Shown: piece after piece, positions 27,379 to 35,908 of the stretch | Numbering within the stretch: the first letter of the stretch is position 1 | Layout of the letters: each line of letters opens with the position of its first letter | Source of the DNA: Caldisericota bacterium | GTDB taxonomy: Bacteria; Caldisericota; JANLFM01 | DNA: 64,000 nt | Direction: 5' to 3' | Assembly: GCA_024655865.1 (NCBI GenBank) | Contig: JANLFM010000004.1 | Span: 1-64,000 of the forward strand | Program-made: the position numbers and the translations under genes | The notes under the pieces: generated by a model | What the model saw: the letters and a program-made list of their open reading frames with translations, nothing else | Told to the model about the DNA's origin: nothing | Database searches by the model: none

Positions 27379-28449
27379 TCAAGGTTTTCCCAGCCTCACT
27401 TCCGTCTCGTCCCCCACGTGCAGCCTCAAGCCAGGAATTCCATTTTCCTCCTGTACGATCGTCGCCCTGCGCCCCACGATGCTCGATTCCAGACGGGGAA
27501 TGTTCACCACTTGGGCCTCCTTCATCAGGATGCTGAAGGCAATCCCAGAATTTTTAACCAGAGCGTCCTCCCCGATGCTGGTGAAGGGCTCAATCAGCGA
27601 ATCTTCAATCCTGGCGTTTTTCCCGATGATCGCCGGGCCCCGGATCTCGCTTCTTTCCACCCTGGCCCCCTCCTCCACGGTCACCCTTCCCGTGATCTTG
27701 CTCTCTCTGATTTCTCCTTTGAGGGAAAAGCAAGCTTGAAGGTCAAGAAGCAGGCGGTTGGCCTCCAGGAGGTCTTCCTTCTTCCCCGTATCCAGCCAGA
27801 AGCCCTGGGCAATCCTGCCCTTCACCTGGAAGCCTTTTTCCACGAGGAACTGGATGGCGTCCGTGATCTCGTACTCGTTCCTTGAGGAAGGCTTGAGGGA
27901 ATCGATGGCTTCCTGCACCGCACCTGAGAAAAAGTACAAGCCGATGATGGCGTAAGGTGAGGGAGGCTCCTGGGGCTTTTCGATCACTTTGAGGATTCTG
28001 CCCTTTTCGTCCATAAGGGCCACGCCAAACCTTCGGGGATCGGGGACTTCCTTCAGGTAAATCAGGGCATCGAGGCCCAATTGGAGGAATTCCTGGGCGC
28101 CAGGGAGGAAATCCTCCTCCAGGAGGTTGTCGCCCAAGAAAAGCAGAAATGGGTCATCCTTAAGGAAGGGATGCGCCACCTTCACGGCGTGAGCGATGCC
28201 CAGGGGTTTCTCCTGATAGATGTATTGGAATTTGGGTCCGTAGCGCTCCTCGATCTCCTGCCCTGTTTCCGGGCTCAGGACGAAGCCGATTTCCTTGATC
28301 CCTGCTCTTTCCATTTTTTCCAGGGCGTAATCCAGGATGGGCTTGTTGGCCACAGGGATCAGATGCTTGGGCATGGAGTAGGTCAGGGGTCTTAATCTCG
28401 TTCCCTTCCCCGCACAGAGAATCAGAGCTTTCAAATTCTCGCCTTTCAT
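27379..28449 (-). CDS. Second glucose-1-phosphate thymidylyltransferase-like protein
   Basis: 356 residues with the same architecture as the 24-kb RmlA: LCAGKGTRLRPLT, EKPQEPPS, GFWLDTGKKEDLLEANR, then a beta-helix tail. The two are clearly paralogues but not near-identical. This one is the first gene behind the operon promoter. It may make dTDP-glucose or have shifted to another nucleotide sugar. The beta-helix could carry an acetyl- or uridylyl-related function, but no acetyltransferase His is obvious. Confidence 0.88.
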   Translation of the reverse strand: MKGENLKALILCAGKGTRLRPLTYSMPKHLIPVANKPILDYALEKMERAGIKEIGFVLSPETGQEIEERYGPKFQYIYQEKPLGIAHAVKVAHPFLKDDPFLLFLGDNLLEEDFLPGAQEFLQLGLDALIYLKEVPDPRRFGVALMDEKGRILKVIEKPQEPPSPYAIIGLYFFSGAVQEAIDSLKPSSRNEYEITDAIQFLVEKGFQVKGRIAQGFWLDTGKKEDLLEANRLLLDLQACFSLKGEIRESKITGRVTVEEGARVERSEIRGPAIIGKNARIEDSLIEPFTSIGEDALVKNSGIAFSILMKEAQVVNIPRLESSIVGRRATIVQEENGIPGLRLHVGDETEVRLGKP

Positions 28450-28458
28450 CGTTGATCC

Positions 28459-28488
28459 ATTATAGCGAATCTGAAAACTCCCTGTGTA
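28459..28488 (-). promoter_or_regulatory. Promoter of the leftward rhamnose/glycosyltransferase operon
   Basis: Minus strand TACACA (28488-28483), 18 bp, TATAAT (28464-28459), nine bases before the ATG at 28449. The mRNA leader would be only a few bases long. It is the only convincing promoter seen for the nine genes from 28449 to 19776. Confidence 0.6.
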
Positions 28489-28592
28489 TTAGTTCACTAT
28501 ATGCGATACGCCTTCCGTCTTCCTAAAACTTAAAAGGCATTGGCCGAAGAATATTCCCAGGAGTTACCGATATGCTTATCTCATACGGATAA

Positions 28593-28642
28593 TTGATTTT
28601 TTTATTCCTTATGATACAATTTTGCGTAGAAATTATATCATA
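28593..28642 (+). promoter_or_regulatory. Promoter with overlapping 13-bp palindromic operator
   Basis: TTGATT (28593-28598), 16 bp, TACAAT (28615-28620). TATGATACAATTT (28610-28622) and AAATTATATCATA (28630-28642) are inverted repeats matching at 12 of 13 positions around a 7-bp centre, covering the -10 box and the transcription start. This is the usual placement for a repressor site. Confidence 0.6.
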
Positions 28643-28653
28643 GAGGATATAAT

Positions 28654-29967
28654 ATGGACAAAGAGATTATAAAGCAAGTTATAGTCGAGTCTCAGGAATC
28701 CAAATTGCCTGAGATCGTCCCCAGGGATATTGAGATTCCTCTTTCTTCCCAAAAGATCATTACGATTACGGGGCCGAGAAGGGTTGGGAAAACATATCTT
28801 GTCTTCTATTCAATACGCAATCTTATCGAGCAAGGAATCCCAAGGGAAAGGATTATATACCTCAACTTTGATGACCCCAGGCTTTTGCCCTTTTCCGCAA
28901 AGGATGCGGAACTTATTCTTGAAGCCTATCAAGAACTCTATCCTGAATATAGGGAAGAGACTAATTATATCTTCCTTGATGAAATCCAGAACGTGAAAGA
29001 CTGGGAGATAGGGATAAGAAGGCTGTACGATACCAGAAGATTTAGAATATTTCTCACGGGTTCTTCCTCGAAATTGTTGGGCAAGGAGATAGCAACTCAG
29101 TTAAGGGGAAGGGCATTAAGCTATGAACTCCTCCCCTTCTCTTTTAAAGAGATTCTCTGGGCAAAAGGAATAAAGGATTATAAAAGTCTTTTCTACTCTC
29201 AAGAAAGGTTCCGCATAAAGAAATATCTGGAAGAGTATTTAGAAATGGGAGGGTTTCCCGAGGTTGTCTTAGAGGATGCCTTAGACATAAAGATAAGGAC
29301 ATTGAGAGAATATGTGGAGACCATATTTTTTAGGGATTTAGTGGAACACTACAATATCAAAAACCAATTGCTATTAAGAGAGCTTATCAGATACCTTAGC
29401 ACGAACACCGCTTCTATATTCTCCTTAAATTCTTTCTACAAATGGATAAAAGAGATCTATCACATCACCCCGAGGACCCTATTGAACTATATTGGTCATC
29501 TTGAGGACATAGGGCTTTTCTTTTTCACAAGGAGGTTCTCCTTCTCTTTAAAGGAGCAGGCCAAAACTCTAAGAAAGTGCCATATTGTAGATAATGGCAT
29601 AAGACTCGCCTATGGATTTAGGTTCAGCGAAGACAAAGGCAAAAATCTGGAAAACTCTGTCTTTTTGGAACTTGCCCATAGAAAAGTCCGGAATCCCTTT
29701 ATGGAGATATTTTACTGGCAGGATTACAGAGGAAAAGAAGTAGACTTTGTAGTTACAGAAGGTAAAAGAGTGACATCCCTCATTCAGGCCTGCTTTAAAA
29801 TTGAGGATATTAAAGCTAAAGAGAGGGAAATATCATCTCTTATTAAGGCTTCAGAGGAATTGAGATGCGCCAACCTTCTTGTAATAACCCTCGACTACGA
29901 GAAAGAAGAAGTAATTAATGATAAAAGACTAACCTTTATGCCCTTCTGGAAGTGGGCTTTATTATGA
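28654..29967 (+). CDS. AAA-type ATPase with DUF4143 domain
   Basis: 437 residues. GPRRVGKTY is Walker A (about 39-47), YIFLDEIQNVKDW Walker B, and FLTGSSSKLL the sensor strand. The C-terminal half holds a winged-helix region and the DUF4143 block with YWQDYRGKEVDFVV, a nuclease-like fold core. The biochemical role of the family is unknown; many copies occur per genome in anaerobic bacteria and archaea, often as solitary genes. It has its own promoter with an operator-like palindrome, and its base composition is more AT-rich than the rml operon. It is unrelated in function to the glycan genes around it. Confidence 0.88.
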   Translation: MDKEIIKQVIVESQESKLPEIVPRDIEIPLSSQKIITITGPRRVGKTYLVFYSIRNLIEQGIPRERIIYLNFDDPRLLPFSAKDAELILEAYQELYPEYREETNYIFLDEIQNVKDWEIGIRRLYDTRRFRIFLTGSSSKLLGKEIATQLRGRALSYELLPFSFKEILWAKGIKDYKSLFYSQERFRIKKYLEEYLEMGGFPEVVLEDALDIKIRTLREYVETIFFRDLVEHYNIKNQLLLRELIRYLSTNTASIFSLNSFYKWIKEIYHITPRTLLNYIGHLEDIGLFFFTRRFSFSLKEQAKTLRKCHIVDNGIRLAYGFRFSEDKGKNLENSVFLELAHRKVRNPFMEIFYWQDYRGKEVDFVVTEGKRVTSLIQACFKIEDIKAKEREISSLIKASEELRCANLLVITLDYEKEEVINDKRLTFMPFWKWALL

Positions 29968-30100
29968 ATAAAACTCTGATGATGAGCGCTCTGCTTCGGC
30001 TGCCACTTGAAAAGGGCTCTGAAAGGGAATTCACCCCCTTACCTGTTTGATGTCCATTTTCGGAGGAAGGCTCCCTTTAGGCAAAGCTGGAAATTTAGCT

Positions 30101-30186
30101 TTAGACTTCTCTCCATGAAATGGTATAATTTTGTTCAGTAGAGTGAACAAAAATGGTACGATTTTGTTCAGTAGAGTGAACAAAAT
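30101..30186 (+). promoter_or_regulatory. Promoter and tandem palindromic operators of the second ATPase gene
   Basis: TTAGAC (30101-30106), 17 bp, TATAAT (30124-30129). A 33-bp unit is repeated in tandem (from 30119 and from 30152). Each copy has a perfect 9-bp palindrome, TTTTGTTCA-6-TGAACAAAA (30129-30152 and 30162-30185), with GTAGAG in the centre. The second copy carries TACGAT where the first has TATAAT. 29968-30100 has no gene. Confidence 0.75.
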
Positions 30187-30201
30187 TTAAACGAGGTGCC
30201 T

Positions 30202-31596
30202 ATGATAGATTTAGAGCGATATAACCCATGGTGGATTAGGAGTGAGGGTATGGAGACCGATCCTCAATGGCGAGCCTTCAGGGATTCGCGCCTTCGTTGG
30301 CAGCCGAAAATCCTTCAGAAATTAGATTTACAAAAAGAAGGGGTTTATACTCTCCGTGGTCCCCGTCAGGTAGGGAAAACCACGCTGATTAAGATCTGGA
30401 TCTCTCAACTCCTTGAAAATCACGTTGACCCCAGGGCAGTGTTTTATTACTCCTGTGATCTTTTAAACGACAAAAAGGAACTTTTTGCGGTTCTGGAACA
30501 ATATCAAAACATCTCTCTTAATCGAGGGTTCAAGCATCGCTATATCTTTCTTGATGAGGTAACCCTCATTGAGGACTGGCAGCACGCTGTGAAGCAGGCA
30601 GTTGACCTGGGATGGATGCAAAATACCACAATCCTGGCATCTGGTTCTTCGGCCATAGACCTGCGCAGGGGTGCTGAGAGGATGCCTGGGCGTCGTGGGC
30701 GAGCGGAAAAGTTAGACTGGGTGCTTATGCCTCTTTCCTTTGGAGAATTCTTAAAGTATTGCTATCCGGAGCTCCCAACATTAACCATCTCCCTTGATCT
30801 TCTTTGTAACGGGGTCCAAATTAAAAATCTCGTTTCCGATTGGTTAAGCTTTGCTTTAAGGTTCCAGTTTGCTTTAGAAGAGTATCTCAAAACGGGCGGC
30901 TTTCCTCTGGCACTGGAGCGATACTTAAGACAGAGAGAGGTTGATGAGAGCCTCAGACAGGCCTATCTATCGGTTTTGCGCTCGGATGTGGAAAAATTGC
31001 GCCGGAACCGTGGAATCTTGAACAGTCTCCTGGCTCGAATAGTGATTACAGAAGGCTCCCCTCAAAGCTGGCAAAACCTCAGTAAAGATGCGGGGATTGG
31101 CTCCCCGAACACAGCAATAGATTATGTAGAAATTTTAGGGGATTCCTTCTTACTTTTTGTTCTCCAGGCCCTGGATCGAAACAGGAAAGCAGCAGAACCA
31201 AAAAAGGACAAAAAAATTTATTTTTGCGACCCTCTGGTTCGAGATGCGATCTCGAAGGATTTGGGTTTACCTGGGCTTCCTCTGGAGCATAAAGTAGAGG
31301 CTGCTGTGGGGTTTCATCTAATCAGGCTTTTTGAGAAAAACCCTGAGGAAGGGTTATCTCATTTAAACAAAGTTTATTACTGGCGCAATGTTAAGGGAAA
31401 AGAAGTAGACTTTGTTGCCCTTTATGAGAAAGGGGTTCTTCCTCTTGAAGTTAAGTTTCAAGAAAGTATCAACAAAGAAGATTATTCCCTTATTCAGCGC
31501 AGTTTCGGTTCAGGCGTAGTGGTCACCAAAAACGTTTTGGAGCGAAGGGAGGGTATCCTTTTTCTTCCTGCAGCCCTTTTCCTTCAAATGGAGTAA
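30202..31596 (+). CDS. AAA-type ATPase with DUF4143-type C-terminus
   Basis: 464 residues from ATG 30202 (GAGGTG three bases upstream; GTG 30196 is possible). GPRQVGKTTL is Walker A, YIFLDEVTLIEDW Walker B, and ILASGSSAIDL the sensor. The C-terminal part has YYWRNVKGKEVDFVALY and LPLEVKFQE, the PD-(D/E)xK-like strand order seen in this group. It is only distantly similar to the gene 230 bp upstream and is controlled by a different operator. No repressor gene is adjacent, so either the ATPase binds its own operator or the regulator is elsewhere. Confidence 0.87.
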   Translation: MIDLERYNPWWIRSEGMETDPQWRAFRDSRLRWQPKILQKLDLQKEGVYTLRGPRQVGKTTLIKIWISQLLENHVDPRAVFYYSCDLLNDKKELFAVLEQYQNISLNRGFKHRYIFLDEVTLIEDWQHAVKQAVDLGWMQNTTILASGSSAIDLRRGAERMPGRRGRAEKLDWVLMPLSFGEFLKYCYPELPTLTISLDLLCNGVQIKNLVSDWLSFALRFQFALEEYLKTGGFPLALERYLRQREVDESLRQAYLSVLRSDVEKLRRNRGILNSLLARIVITEGSPQSWQNLSKDAGIGSPNTAIDYVEILGDSFLLFVLQALDRNRKAAEPKKDKKIYFCDPLVRDAISKDLGLPGLPLEHKVEAAVGFHLIRLFEKNPEEGLSHLNKVYYWRNVKGKEVDFVALYEKGVLPLEVKFQESINKEDYSLIQRSFGSGVVVTKNVLERREGILFLPAALFLQME

Positions 31597-31668
31597 GCGC
31601 AGGGCCCGTCCCCAAAGTCAACCTTAAAGTTTATAATTGTGAGGAAAACAAAACTTAAGGAGAAGCCC

Positions 31669-32706
31669 ATGGTCAAGGTGGTTTTTCTGGCTGGAGGAAG
31701 CGGGGAACGCTTCTGGCCTAAAAGTCGAAAAGGGAAGCCCAAGCAGTTCCTGAAGCTTTTAGGAGAAAATTCCCTCCTCAGGGAGTCCTTCCTGCGCATC
31801 CAGGGGTTCGTCCCCGAGGAGGCGGTCTATCTCGTGACCTATTGGGAGCACAGGATGCTCGCAAGAAAGGAATTGCCCGAGATTCCCGAGGAAAACGTCA
31901 TAGGGGAACCTATGGGGAGAAATACCGCCGCTGCCATCATTCTGGCCTCTTTAATCCTGGACGAGGAAGACATTATGGTGGTCCTTCCCTCAGACCACTA
32001 CATCCCGGAGGTGGAGAAGTTCCAGGAAACCCTGCGCAAGGCCATCGTCCTCGCAGAGAAAGGGTATCTTACCACCATTGGCATTCAGCCCTCGCGACCG
32101 GAAACGGGCTACGGATATATCGAGGTGGAGGAGGAAATTCCCGGAGGGTTTAGGGTGAGACGCTTCCGGGAGAAGCCCTCCCGGGAAGTGGCGGAGGAGT
32201 TCCTTTCCTCCGGGAGGCACTTTTGGAATTCCGGAATGTTCATCTGGCGCATCAGCACTTTCAGGGAAGCTGCGCGCAAATATCTCCCCCATACTTACAG
32301 TGTGCTCGAAGAAGCAAGCGAATCCTATCAGGACCTGGCTGCGCTCGCTCGGGCCTACGAACAAATAGAGAGCATCTCCGTGGATTACGCCATCATGGAG
32401 AAAGCGGAGAACGTGGCCATGGTGAAAGGGGACTTCCTCTGGTCGGACGTGGGAAGCTGGCTTTCCCTGGCTGAACTCTTAGGAAAAGGGGGAGCATATG
32501 CGGAAAACCCTCACCTGGTTACGGCCAGCGAGGCGGAAAAATACCTGATTTTGGGGAATACCAAGGAGGTAGCCATTCTGGGCTTGAAGGATGTGGGTTT
32601 TATTGAGACCGAGGACGCCATCTTGATCTTGAACCTGGAAAATGCCCAGGATGTGCGGAAGATCGTGGCCCAACTCAGGGAGAAAGGGAAGGAGCACCTC
32701 CTTTAA
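31669..32706 (+). CDS. manC: Mannose-1-phosphate guanylyltransferase
   Basis: 345 residues from ATG 31669 with AAGGAG upstream. FLAGGSGERFWPKSRKGKPKQF is the GTP-binding loop and lysine; GRNTAAAI, LPSDHYI, FREKPS and FWNSGMF follow in the order of ManC-type enzymes; WSDVGSW closes the active site. It lacks the C-terminal isomerase domain of bifunctional ManC, so it only makes GDP-mannose from GTP and mannose-1-phosphate. Its TAA overlaps the ATG of the next gene. A TATAAT at 31632-31637 may be its -10 box. Confidence 0.93.
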   Translation: MVKVVFLAGGSGERFWPKSRKGKPKQFLKLLGENSLLRESFLRIQGFVPEEAVYLVTYWEHRMLARKELPEIPEENVIGEPMGRNTAAAIILASLILDEEDIMVVLPSDHYIPEVEKFQETLRKAIVLAEKGYLTTIGIQPSRPETGYGYIEVEEEIPGGFRVRRFREKPSREVAEEFLSSGRHFWNSGMFIWRISTFREAARKYLPHTYSVLEEASESYQDLAALARAYEQIESISVDYAIMEKAENVAMVKGDFLWSDVGSWLSLAELLGKGGAYAENPHLVTASEAEKYLILGNTKEVAILGLKDVGFIETEDAILILNLENAQDVRKIVAQLREKGKEHLL

Positions 32707-33638
32707 TGGCCACCTATCTCGTCACGGGAGGAGCAGGGTTCATCGGATCGCATCTCGTGGAGCTCCTCCTCGCTTCCGGCCACAGGGTGAAGGTCTTAGA
32801 CGACCTTTCCACGGGCTCCCTGAAAAACCTTGAGGCTTTACAGGACAAAATTGAGTTCTACAAGGGGGATATCCGCTATCCGGAGAAAGTGGCGGAGGCT
32901 TTCTCAGATTTAGACGGGGTCTTCCATTTGGCAGCCATCTCCTCTGTGGAGCGCTCCCTCTTGGAGCCAGAAATCACGCGCGAGGTGAACGTCAGGGGCA
33001 CCCTCCAGGTGCTCCTCGCCTCCAAAAAGCACCGGGTGAAAAGGGTGGTCTTCATTTCTTCAGCTTCGGTTTACGGAAATCCGGAGACCTTTCCCATTTC
33101 GGAGGAGCAAGAACCGCGCCCCCTTTCCCCTTACGGAGCAACCAAAGTTGCAGGGGAGGCCCACACCAGTGCCTTTTTCAATTTGGGCTTCCTGGAGACG
33201 GTCTCGCTCCGGCTCTTTAACATCTATGGCCCGCGTCAGGACCCCGCCTCCCCCTATTCCGGGGTGATCAGCAAGTTCCTGGAAGCGGCGGTTTCCGGGA
33301 GGGAGCCCGTGCTTTTCGGGGACGGAAAGCAGACTCGGGACTTCCTCTACGTGGAGGACGCCTGCCGGGCCATGCTCATTGCAATGGAAAAAGAAGAAGC
33401 AGCAGGCCAGGTCTTCAATATCGCCAGTGGGAAGGAAACGAGTATTACGGACTTGGGAAAAATCATCTTTTCCCTTATGGGAAAAGATTTTGAGCCTGAG
33501 AAGAAGCCGGAAAGGCCTGGGGATATCCGGAGGTCCCTGGCTTCTATTGAAAAGGCCGAGAGAATCTTAGGATGGAGGCCCCAAGTCTCCCTCGAGGAAG
33601 GGCTCAAGAAAACCTTAGAGTGGGTAAAATCCCTCTAA
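32706..33638 (+). CDS. NAD-dependent nucleotide-sugar epimerase/dehydratase
   Basis: 310 residues. LVTGGAGFIGSHL (5-17) is the NAD loop, SSASVYG holds the catalytic Ser, YGATKVAGE the Tyr and Lys, and LRLFNIYGPRQDP and TRDFLYVEDACRAM the sugar-nucleotide region. The closest families are UDP-glucose/UDP-GlcNAc 4-epimerases (GalE/WbpP type); a GDP-mannose-derived substrate is possible because the gene is translationally coupled to manC (TAATG). It ends overlapping the convergent O-antigen ligase-type gene by four bases. Confidence 0.88.
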   Translation: MATYLVTGGAGFIGSHLVELLLASGHRVKVLDDLSTGSLKNLEALQDKIEFYKGDIRYPEKVAEAFSDLDGVFHLAAISSVERSLLEPEITREVNVRGTLQVLLASKKHRVKRVVFISSASVYGNPETFPISEEQEPRPLSPYGATKVAGEAHTSAFFNLGFLETVSLRLFNIYGPRQDPASPYSGVISKFLEAAVSGREPVLFGDGKQTRDFLYVEDACRAMLIAMEKEEAAGQVFNIASGKETSITDLGKIIFSLMGKDFEPEKKPERPGDIRRSLASIEKAERILGWRPQVSLEEGLKKTLEWVKSL

Positions 33639-35893
33639 GGCAGGGTTTTCAGCTTCTCTAAAATATCCTGGGCGTCCTTGTTCTGAGGATCGAAGCTCAA
33701 AAGCTTCTCCGCCAGCTCCTTGGACCTGTTCAGGTATTTGTTCGCTTCCTCTGTTTTCCCTTCCCCCTTAAGTTTGGCGCCGTAATTGAAGTTGGTCTGG
33801 GCTCCTAAAAGAAGGCTGTAATTGCGGTTCTCCGTGGGCTGGGCGTAGAGCACTCCCTTTTCTGCTTTCTCCACGGCTTTATCCGGTTCCCCAAGTTCGG
33901 TGTAGATGGAGGCGAGCTGGAAGTACAGGGGGTAGTCTCCGGGATCAGCCTGAACCCCTTTCTCGAAGTTCTCCGCGGCTTTCCTTAAGAGCTCCTGACG
34001 TTGGTCCGGCTTCTCGGTCGCTTCTTCCTGATAGGAGCGCCCCAGCATCATATAGACGTTCTCCAGATACATTGTGGTCTTCAAAGCCTCCTGCCACTCT
34101 TCCCTGGCCAGGGAGCGGTACTTTTCCTTCAGAGTGGGGTCCGTGATCCTGCGTGAAAGCTCGTAATAAAGGTTTCCCAGCCCGGAGGTGTGTCCCTCGG
34201 TGGCGGTGCGATATCCGGCCTCCCAGGGATTGAGCATCACGGCCTGCGAGTAGTTATCTAAAGCCTCGGTCAAAAGCCTGTCCCCCTCCTTAAGTATGGA
34301 GTCCTTCTTCTGAGAATCGGTTTCCTTCTGCGCTTGCTGTTCTAAATATTGGGCGGTGCGCACGGCGGTTTCCCCTCGGCCATAAGCTAAATCGGCAGAC
34401 ATGAAGCGAATGGCCCAGTACCCGGAGGTAAAAAGGATCAGGGCGCAAACGATGTAAACCAGGTATTTTACCGGAGCGTGAAATTCCGGAAGGAGCTTTC
34501 TTGAAGGAGTTCTCGCCTCGTAGACGGGAATTCCCCCTGAGGGAGCAAGCTCCTTTTTCCCGGCTTTAACTTTGACCGGGGCGAGTTCCATCTGGGAGAG
34601 CGCCACGTTGAGCGCCATAAGCATCCAGAAATAGAGGATAGTGGGAAGGACGCCGAAGGCCACGAGATTCTGACCCAAATACGCCAGAACGCCCACGGCG
34701 ATCCCGGCAACCATGGCCTTCCAGTAAGGGTCCAGGGCAGACGTCCAGGTCTTGAAGGAGGTGACGAAGAAAGTCACGAGCATCCACATATAGACCAGAA
34801 AGCCAATTGCTCCCCGCATGATCAGCTCGTCCAGATACTGGTTGTGCATCCGGTCCGGATTGTTCATAGGTTCAATTAAGGAGTAGCGCAGGTCCTTGAA
34901 GGGCGGGGAGGCAATGCGTAGGACATCCGGGCCCACTCCTAAAATGGGGTAAGCGAGGAAAATAGAAAGGCCTCCCAGCCAGATGTAAAACCGGCTCTGG
35001 ACCGTTCCTATTCTCAAGATGGAGGAGATGAGGTCGGTCTTCCACACAAGGTACACCAGGATAAGCACGAAAGCCGCCCCAAAAGCGATCAGCCAGTTCT
35101 TGTTCTCCCTGTAGGCCCTTTTGCTTATGAAGAATAAAAGGACAGGAAGGGAAATCACCAGGCCCACATAGGAGCCCCTGGTCTGAGCAACCACAACGTT
35201 GAAGGCAAGAAGGCCAATGTAAACCAGAAGGTAAAGCTTGAGCTCCAGTTTTGGGGCGTAAAGGAACTTCATCAGGGCAATGGGGAAAAGCATGATGAGA
35301 AAGTGAGGGAAGAAGTCCGGGTTCCCCAAAGTGGAGAAGGGCCTGCCCTTTGAGGCCCAGGAAATCCAGTCCAGGCCAAAGAACTGAAGCGTCCCATAAA
35401 TTATGGTCACGAGGCCGGACCAGAGCATCACCTGGAGCAAGCGGTTCACCTGCTCCGTGGTCTTGTACGTGGAGGAGGCAATGAAGAAAAGGAGAATCAT
35501 ATTGGCGATGGTCCAGAAGCCCTCCTGCCTTAAGTAGTTGCCTAAAAAGCTCACCTCCGGCCTTAAAGAAAAAATGGAGGAAAGAAGCCAGGATAAAAGG
35601 ACGGCCAGAACCGGCCAGGTCATGGGGGATTTAAGGCGGTAGAACTCCCTGGTCTCAAAGAGGCGGATCACCCAGGCCAGAGCCACCGGGATGGTCATAA
35701 TGCGCAAAAATGTCAGCCGGGGAAGGTTAAAGATGTCCGCCCCCGTGGAAACGGTGAAGATCAGGGGGACGAAAAAGACAATTAAAATCAGGCCCGCTTC
35801 GATGACCTTATCGCACCAGTAAACTACTTTTTCCTTCGTTTCTGGAATGTGCTTCTTTCCGGATTTACCTTTGGCTTTCTTCATTCCCTCCAT
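33635..35893 (-). CDS. O-antigen ligase/polymerase (Wzy_C) protein with TPR tail
   Basis: 752 residues. About ten to twelve membrane helices (35-475) include the Wzy_C/WaaL core with the periplasmic loop near STLGNPDFFPHFL and the QTRGSYVGL and MHNQYLDELIMRG motifs. After a last helix near 475-495 come about 250 residues of tetratricopeptide repeats (for example NFEKGVQADPGDYPLYFQLA). It probably polymerises the lipid-linked repeat unit or ligates a glycan, with the TPR part outside the membrane acting as a protein- or chain-binding platform. ATG 35893 or 35884 could be the start. Transcribed after the sugar-phosphate transferase. Confidence 0.88.
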   Translation of the reverse strand: MEGMKKAKGKSGKKHIPETKEKVVYWCDKVIEAGLILIVFFVPLIFTVSTGADIFNLPRLTFLRIMTIPVALAWVIRLFETREFYRLKSPMTWPVLAVLLSWLLSSIFSLRPEVSFLGNYLRQEGFWTIANMILLFFIASSTYKTTEQVNRLLQVMLWSGLVTIIYGTLQFFGLDWISWASKGRPFSTLGNPDFFPHFLIMLFPIALMKFLYAPKLELKLYLLVYIGLLAFNVVVAQTRGSYVGLVISLPVLLFFISKRAYRENKNWLIAFGAAFVLILVYLVWKTDLISSILRIGTVQSRFYIWLGGLSIFLAYPILGVGPDVLRIASPPFKDLRYSLIEPMNNPDRMHNQYLDELIMRGAIGFLVYMWMLVTFFVTSFKTWTSALDPYWKAMVAGIAVGVLAYLGQNLVAFGVLPTILYFWMLMALNVALSQMELAPVKVKAGKKELAPSGGIPVYEARTPSRKLLPEFHAPVKYLVYIVCALILFTSGYWAIRFMSADLAYGRGETAVRTAQYLEQQAQKETDSQKKDSILKEGDRLLTEALDNYSQAVMLNPWEAGYRTATEGHTSGLGNLYYELSRRITDPTLKEKYRSLAREEWQEALKTTMYLENVYMMLGRSYQEEATEKPDQRQELLRKAAENFEKGVQADPGDYPLYFQLASIYTELGEPDKAVEKAEKGVLYAQPTENRNYSLLLGAQTNFNYGAKLKGEGKTEEANKYLNRSKELAEKLLSFDPQNKDAQDILEKLKTLP

Positions 35894-35908
35894 ACCCTCC
35901 AGTTATTA

